Below, one piece after another: positions 5,623-10,420 of a stretch of DNA of 10,420 bases (positions are counted from its first letter, which is position 1; the number at the start of each line of letters is the position of its first letter). Source of the DNA: Chitinophagaceae bacterium (GTDB lineage: Bacteria > Bacteroidota > Bacteroidia > Chitinophagales > Chitinophagaceae); contig PLEB01000418.1 of NCBI GenBank assembly GCA_003136915.1, forward strand, positions 1 through 10,420, read 5' to 3'. A model generated the notes under the pieces. The model was given only the letters and a program-made list of their open reading frames with translations, searched no databases and was not told where the DNA came from. A program made the position numbers and the translations under genes.

Positions 5623-8082
5623 ATGCTTAAAAACTATCTCAAAATTGCCTGGCGAAATATTACCCGGCACAAGATTTACACATTGATTAATGTTACCGGG
5701 CTCGCATTTGGAATTTGCGCCTGTTTGGTAATCTTTCTCATTACAAGCTACGATTTCAGCTTTGACCGGTTTCAGGTTGATGGTAAGCGTATTTATAGAA
5801 TAGTAGGTGAAGCTCAAAGATCCGACGGCGAGAAAATATTTATAAACTCTCCTTTTTCAGATCTGGCGGGTTTCCAAAATCAAATACCAGGATTTGAAGC
5901 TGTATCAGGTTATCACCTGTATGGCGGGAAAACAATTATACCCGTCATTGGTAACCCGGCTAAGAAATTTGACGGAAACCTGGCAAAGGGAGGGATTGCA
6001 AGTATTATAACTGGTCCCTCTTATTTTGACATATTTAAATACCAATGGCTTGCTGGAAATGCGGCAACACTTAACGCGCCGTTCAAGGTAGTGCTTACTG
6101 AAAGCAGGGCTCATCAATATTTTGGTGATCTGCCCCCGGAAAAATTTATCGGAAAAACAGTTGTATATGACGATTCATTAATAGTTAATGTATCTGGAAT
6201 TATAAAAGACCGGGGAAAAAACTCGGATATCGGATACACTGACTTCATTTCCATCAGTACAGCCACCCACAGCTTTCTGAAAAATCAGATCCCTACCGAA
6301 GATTGGGCCAGCCTTAGCCCCCATCGTTCGCAGGCTTTCGTTAAACTGTCTAAGGCCACTACAGTTTCCCAGGTTAACCAACTATTTTCAGCATTCATTA
6401 AAAAAAATGTAAAACAAACCGGTCCCTTTCAGAATTTGACCATGCGGCTTCAACCTCTGTCAGATTTGCATTTTACTCCGGATTTTCATAGAGGGGATGA
6501 CGGCGACAACCAATTTAGAAAAGCTTATCTGCCTACTTTGTATGCACTAATCGGCGCCGCACTCTTCATCCTGATTTTGGCAGCGATTAACTTTATAAAC
6601 CTTTCAACCGCTCAGTCTATTCGCCGTGCCAAAGAAACTGGTATAAGAAAAGTTCTCGGCAGCAATAGAACAAGTTTAATCTTCCAGTACTTAACTGAAA
6701 CATTTTTTCTTACCCTGATTGCGGTTTGTCTTTCTGTTTTTCTGGTCAAACCTGTTCTTTCCCTGTTTAACGATTATATACCAAAGGGCGTAACATTTAG
6801 TCTAACCTTGCAAACGCTTGTTTTCCTCACAGTAGTTTGCCTGTTCACATCATTACTCGCAGGTTTTTATCCAGCAATCGTTTTATCAGCCTATCAGCCG
6901 GTGCAAAGTCTGAAAGGAATTGGAGGCAAAAGAACAAGGGAGAAATGGTATTTAAGAAAAGCACTCATTGTTTTTCAATTCTGCATCTCACTTATTTTTA
7001 TAATCGCCACGATTATCATTGGGAACCAAATCCGGTACATGCGGGATAGTGATAAAGGATTTAAAACAGATGCCATTGTTACTATCCCAAGGAATTGGGG
7101 TGACCACAGTGATAAGGTAAATGTTCTTGCGGAAAGCATTAAACGGATACCCGGAGTGAACAAAGTTATCCTGGAAGCTTTTGCACCGATGGGGTTTCCG
7201 CACATGGGAGGAAATATTGAATACAAGGGAAAAGACGATATCAAACTGGAAGTTTCCCTTCAACCGGGTAACGAAGGCCTTATTCCTTTTTACGAGATGA
7301 AATTAGTTGCTGGAAGAAACTTATTCCATAGCGATAGTCTGAAAGAAATTGTAATCAATCAAACCTGCTCAAAGAGTCTTGGTTTTAGAAGGCCGGAACA
7401 GGCACTTGGTAAATCGATCACCTGGTGGGACGGGAAAGACTATCCAATTGTGGGCGTCGTTGCGGATTTTCATGAAAATTCTTTCCATGAACCCATGAAA
7501 CCGGTTGTGATTGCTCATATGCCCGAGCAGGAAAAAGGCATTGCCATAAAGCTGGCTACAAAGGGCATGCAGGCTTCCGAAGCTAAAGTAATACTTGCCC
7601 AGGTTGGAAAGGAATGGAAGAAAATATATCCTGACGAGCCCTTTCAATGTAATTTTCTGAACGAATCCATCAGGTGGTTATTCGACCAGGAAACCAAAAC
7701 AGCCTGGTTGATGAGCGTAGCAATGGTCATTACCATTTTTATTTCCTTTTTGGGTTTATTTGGTCTTGCTTTGTTTACTGCCGAACAACGCACAAAGGAA
7801 ATAGGTATCCGAAAAGTACTCGGCGCTACCGTCACGAATATTATGAGCATGCTAAGTAAGGACTTTGTCGTATTGGTAATCATTTCACTTGTCATCGCCT
7901 CACCTGTTGCCTGGTACTTTATGAACCGCTGGCTAGAGGATTTTGTTTATCGCATTCATATCAGTCTGTGGGTTTTTGTCATAGCAGGTTCTGCAGCCAT
8001 TTTAATCGCATTGCTAACCGTCAGTTTTCAGGCGGCAAAAGCTGCCATTGCGAATCCTGTTAAAAGCCTTCGCTCAGAATGA
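5623..8082 (+). CDS. ABC transporter permease, double FtsX/MacB type, 819 residues
   Basis: The protein has two MacB_PCD-FtsX units in tandem, the usual 780-820-residue form in Bacteroidota. It starts with the family signature MLKNYLKIAWRNITRHK. Predicted helices lie at about 21-42, 303-327, 357-377, 397-420, 445-468, 695-718, 747-768 and 781-803, with large periplasmic domains at about 43-300 and 470-690. The repeat is visible in the coupling segments RRAKETGIRKVLGSNRTS (334-351) and QRTKEIGIRKVLGATVTN (722-739). The C-terminus NPVKSLRSE also fits the family. It is expected to work with a LolD/MacB-like ATPase encoded elsewhere, in export, envelope stress or antimicrobial-peptide response; the substrate cannot be read from sequence. 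Its stop overlaps the end of the convergent glycosyltransferase gene by 9 bases. Confidence 0.93.
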   Translation: MLKNYLKIAWRNITRHKIYTLINVTGLAFGICACLVIFLITSYDFSFDRFQVDGKRIYRIVGEAQRSDGEKIFINSPFSDLAGFQNQIPGFEAVSGYHLYGGKTIIPVIGNPAKKFDGNLAKGGIASIITGPSYFDIFKYQWLAGNAATLNAPFKVVLTESRAHQYFGDLPPEKFIGKTVVYDDSLIVNVSGIIKDRGKNSDIGYTDFISISTATHSFLKNQIPTEDWASLSPHRSQAFVKLSKATTVSQVNQLFSAFIKKNVKQTGPFQNLTMRLQPLSDLHFTPDFHRGDDGDNQFRKAYLPTLYALIGAALFILILAAINFINLSTAQSIRRAKETGIRKVLGSNRTSLIFQYLTETFFLTLIAVCLSVFLVKPVLSLFNDYIPKGVTFSLTLQTLVFLTVVCLFTSLLAGFYPAIVLSAYQPVQSLKGIGGKRTREKWYLRKALIVFQFCISLIFIIATIIIGNQIRYMRDSDKGFKTDAIVTIPRNWGDHSDKVNVLAESIKRIPGVNKVILEAFAPMGFPHMGGNIEYKGKDDIKLEVSLQPGNEGLIPFYEMKLVAGRNLFHSDSLKEIVINQTCSKSLGFRRPEQALGKSITWWDGKDYPIVGVVADFHENSFHEPMKPVVIAHMPEQEKGIAIKLATKGMQASEAKVILAQVGKEWKKIYPDEPFQCNFLNESIRWLFDQETKTAWLMSVAMVITIFISFLGLFGLALFTAEQRTKEIGIRKVLGATVTNIMSMLSKDFVVLVIISLVIASPVAWYFMNRWLEDFVYRIHISLWVFVIAGSAAILIALLTVSFQAAKAAIANPVKSLRSE

Positions 8083-9624
8083 CCCCGGCCTTTGAATTTG
8101 CAGGCGATCGGGCAACGCGCCATGCATGCGGTAAATCACAAAATTCCTCACCGGTATGCCCGAGCGGTACTGGGTGCAAAGAATACTGTCATCTACCTTC
8201 TCAAAACATCCACTCAAAGAAGATTTTGGTGGACCATAATAATTGGATGGATAAATAAAATACGCATCGTCTCCTTTTTGTAATTGTTTCCGGTAGGCAT
8301 TCAGCCATGCATAATGATGAATGTCAGGTAAAGGCCCGATGGCGAGAATATTTATACCATGCGGCCGCGCAACATAATAATCGAGATGCCCGGCGGGGAA
8401 CCAATAGTCTGAGATAATAGTCGCACCTGGTTTCATAATTCCTGACCGTGCATCCGAAAGGTAAATCGAATCAAATTTTCCGGAAAAGCCCTTCCAACCG
8501 CTCATGTCCAAGGTAATATCGCCTTTCCCAAGATATTTTTTATCTCCCGATCCAATGCGGAATGGAAGAAAGTTTACGGCTAAAGCACCTACCACAACTA
8601 CAAATAAAAATAATATTCCGGATACAATCAGCGGTGCAGGAAAGCGCCTCATATTTAATTTATCAAGCCAGATTGCAGCAAGAATCAGGATGCAGGTATA
8701 GGCCGGACCTGACCAGTGTGGGAGTGTATCATTAAACAATGACATAAAAAGCAAAACGAGGATCAGGGGCAGACTTAACCATAACAATAATTTCGAGACG
8801 GCGGGAAAGACAATTTTTCTTTTCCAAAGGGAAATAATCGTCAAAACATACACAAAATAATTCACGGGGTTATTGTAGAAAATGGAGCCAAACACCTGCT
8901 GAAGCAAGTCATCCAAATCCGGCTTTTTACTAAAAATTCCAAACCGGCTTTTGTGATAGGTATAGGTAATAAAGTGATTGGAAAGGTTCCAGAAATATAT
9001 GGGCGAAATGGTGACCAGCGTGATCAGCAGGCTTATGTATAAATACGGGGTTCTTAATAAATCCCGTCTCCCAAATAGTATGTGCCCGCCGAATCCCACC
9101 CACAAAAAAATGCCATGGACTTTGCTCATGATACAACAGCCGATGCAAACGCCCAGTAAAATCCAATTGCGAACGGAAGGATTTCCCGCAGTAATCAGGA
9201 TCATAAACCATATACTCAGGAGCCAGAAGAACAGCTGAGGTGCATCAGGCAAAATAAATGTGCCCGCAATGATGCTCGAATAAAATGAGAAAGTAAACAG
9301 GCAGGCCGCAAACCAGGCACTCCTTTCGCCGGCTATTTTCTTCGCTATGGCATAGATCAAATAAGTATTTACCGCGGCGCAGAGTATAGATCCGAGGCGG
9401 AAAAATAATTCATGGTTTAAAAATCCGTTTAGTGTTGTTGCCCTGATGAGTAATGCGACGAGCGGCGGATGATCAAAATAATTCCATTGCAGGTGAAGTG
9501 CATAACCCCGATAGTAAGATTCATCATTCCCGAGCTCAAGCGAACATGCGGTCAGGAGCCGGATAATTGTAGATGCTGCAATTAAAATGTGAAGTTTACT
9601 TTTAAATTTCACATCATGGCGCAT
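8074..9624 (-). CDS. Glycosyltransferase family 39 (ArnT/PMT-like) membrane enzyme
   Basis: The 516-residue product is a multi-spanning GT-C enzyme that moves a sugar from a polyprenyl-phosphate donor to a lipid or protein acceptor on the outer face of the inner membrane. After TM1 the first periplasmic loop holds the Asp-Glu pair (NDESYYRGYA, Asp34-Glu35) and then YFDHPPLVALLI (49-60), the classic GT39 signature. A second loop has LPDAPQLFFW (125-134). NDTLPHWSGPAY at 298-309 is another family motif. About ten helices are followed by a globular C-terminal region (about 355-516, IISDYWFPAGHLDYY and so on) typical of this subgroup. Acceptor and sugar are unknown. The gene starts 24 bases after the stop of the secreted-protein gene upstream. 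A GGGAGG stretch lies 17 bases before the ATG, rather far for a Shine-Dalgarno. Confidence 0.9.
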   Translation of the reverse strand: MRHDVKFKSKLHILIAASTIIRLLTACSLELGNDESYYRGYALHLQWNYFDHPPLVALLIRATTLNGFLNHELFFRLGSILCAAVNTYLIYAIAKKIAGERSAWFAACLFTFSFYSSIIAGTFILPDAPQLFFWLLSIWFMILITAGNPSVRNWILLGVCIGCCIMSKVHGIFLWVGFGGHILFGRRDLLRTPYLYISLLITLVTISPIYFWNLSNHFITYTYHKSRFGIFSKKPDLDDLLQQVFGSIFYNNPVNYFVYVLTIISLWKRKIVFPAVSKLLLWLSLPLILVLLFMSLFNDTLPHWSGPAYTCILILAAIWLDKLNMRRFPAPLIVSGILFLFVVVVGALAVNFLPFRIGSGDKKYLGKGDITLDMSGWKGFSGKFDSIYLSDARSGIMKPGATIISDYWFPAGHLDYYVARPHGINILAIGPLPDIHHYAWLNAYRKQLQKGDDAYFIYPSNYYGPPKSSLSGCFEKVDDSILCTQYRSGIPVRNFVIYRMHGALPDRLQIQRPGSF

Positions 9625-9648
9625 GGTGTCATTTAATATTTCCTCCCT

Positions 9649-10302
9649 TCATTTTATCTTTTTCAATTCGTAATCTTCATTTTCATGTGAAATTAACTTG
9701 ATTACTTCTCCTTTTGAATTCTTTACAAAGTCAATTTCCACTCCGGCAATCTTTAAAAAGAATTTAGAATCTGATTCTGCATAGAGGGTAGATTTCGGCA
9801 GATTATTGTTCGGCCCTTCTGCCTGAAGACGCCCGTTCTCCAGGCTAATGATTATATGGTGACCCGCATCAAATTCGTATTCACCGACATATTGTTTTAA
9901 AACGGATTCATTAACTTTTACTTCCGGGTGGTCTTTCCACCTGAACCATTTTGTAGTGTCAAGAGCATATGATCTGTCGTTACATGGATCTTCAAGCAAT
10001 TTGACGTACATGATATCGCCCTTGATTTCAAACCCGTATTTTCCTATGACGCTATTGTCACAATCACTCTGGCCATCAATTTTTTTCAGTGCAAGTACTC
10101 CATCCTTTGCAGAGTAGGTCATGGTTTCAACCATTGAACTATCGGATATGGTATACACTGAAAGACTGTCTTTGTGGAAATCCAGGATAACATTCCGTGG
10201 CTCATCTCCCCGGATTGTCCCCTTCCATCTCGAATTTCCAAGTTGCGCAAGCAGCGAAAATGAAGGCAGGGAGAGCAGCAACAGAATAATTACTTTTTTC
10301 AT
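9649..10302 (-). CDS. Secreted protein with DUF3471-like C-terminal domain
   Basis: The 217-residue product starts with a clear signal peptide (MKKVIILLLLSLPSFSLLA, probable cut before Gln20). Residues 21-122 form a beta-rich, lipocalin-like stretch (RWKGTIRGDEPRNVILDFHKDSLSV...) with two cysteines (81 and 107) that could form a disulfide. Residues 133-217 resemble DUF3471: LKQYVGEYEF, IISLENGRLQAEG, FFLKIAGVEIDFVKN, GEVIKLISHENEDYELKKI. That domain usually follows serine beta-lactamase-like hydrolases, but no SxxK or YxN hydrolase motif is present here, so this is a stand-alone, probably binding or structural, periplasmic protein. It is close behind an upstream gene (34 bases) and ahead of the glycosyltransferase (24 bases), suggesting one operon. 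The ATG at 10302 is supported by the signal peptide. Confidence 0.8.
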   Translation of the reverse strand: MKKVIILLLLSLPSFSLLAQLGNSRWKGTIRGDEPRNVILDFHKDSLSVYTISDSSMVETMTYSAKDGVLALKKIDGQSDCDNSVIGKYGFEIKGDIMYVKLLEDPCNDRSYALDTTKWFRWKDHPEVKVNESVLKQYVGEYEFDAGHHIIISLENGRLQAEGPNNNLPKSTLYAESDSKFFLKIAGVEIDFVKNSKGEVIKLISHENEDYELKKIK

Positions 10303-10336
10303 ATTCGTAAGTTGTGGGATTTAATATTGGAAACTT

Positions 10337-10420
10337 TCAGCTCATCCAGTTCACCCCTGCTTCAGGATTCCATTTAACCGTGGTCTTTTTTAACTGGGTC
10401 CAGAATTCAATGGAGCTTTT
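10337..10420 (-). CDS. C-terminal end of an unidentified protein (runs off right edge)
   Basis: The minus strand carries an open frame entering from the window edge and stopping at TGA 10337-10339, giving 27 residues that end KKTTVKWNPEAGVNWMS. The codon pattern looks coding and the frame lies in the same direction as the two genes downstream. It ends 34 bases before the start of the secreted-protein gene, so it may be the first visible gene of that operon. The tail is too short for me to name a family. Confidence 0.55.
   Translation of the reverse strand, partial: KSSIEFWTQLKKTTVKWNPEAGVNWMS

Noticed and set aside
6975..7647. Minus-strand frames inside the 819-residue permease
   Set aside because: They are shadows of the coding strand; the permease is continuous and full length with all expected helices.

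Overview
The window looks like chromosomal DNA of a Bacteroidota species, most likely a Chitinophagaceae-type member. The evidence is the family content: an S74 tail-fibre-domain surface protein with a typical Bacteroidota N-terminal segment (KGVLIPRM...GLLVYDTD), an 800-residue double FtsX/MacB permease starting MLKNYLKIAWRN, and a small MacB-type permease starting MNIIWTSLKMALTEFRSNK. Moderate G+C, few Shine-Dalgarno sequences, and promoter-like TTTG / TAnnTTTG boxes point the same way. No rRNA, tRNA, CRISPR array, insertion sequence or phage gene was seen.

Left block (1-2084, minus strand). Two secreted-protein genes are probably co-transcribed. The first (279-1715) encodes a trimer-type surface fibre with a regular 17-residue repeat, a C-terminal intramolecular chaperone and a coiled coil. 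25 bases later a second exported protein starts at 253 and runs off the left edge. A TTTG-N20-AATCTTTG promoter-like pair lies about 215 bases upstream of the fibre gene. The leader that would result contains a perfect 8-bp inverted repeat.

Second block (2085-3738, plus strand). Two small translationally coupled genes of unknown function (2085-2348, 2348-2602) are followed by a decayed cupredoxin (blue-copper) gene remnant, a stand-alone receiver-domain response regulator (2791-3168), a possible terminator, and a DUF302 protein (3343-3738).

Third block (3744-8082). A MacB-type ABC permease is on the minus strand, convergent with DUF302 at a 5-base gap. A short unknown gene (5170-5445, plus) resembles the 2348-2602 product. 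Then comes an 819-residue eight-helix ABC permease (5623-8082, plus). No ATPase gene is present, so both permeases must use ATPases encoded elsewhere.

Right block (8074-10420, minus strand). A GT39/ArnT-like polyprenyl-sugar glycosyltransferase (8074-9624) follows a secreted protein with a DUF3471-like C-terminal domain (9649-10302), and the last 27 codons of an unidentified gene lie at the right edge. These three are closely spaced and may form one transcript. The glycosyltransferase overlaps the 819-residue permease tail to tail by 9 bases.

I do not see a convincing new defence or mobile system. The most interesting items are the cupredoxin remnant, the two related small proteins, the 17-residue fibre repeat with its structured leader, and start codons placed directly behind -7-like promoter boxes.
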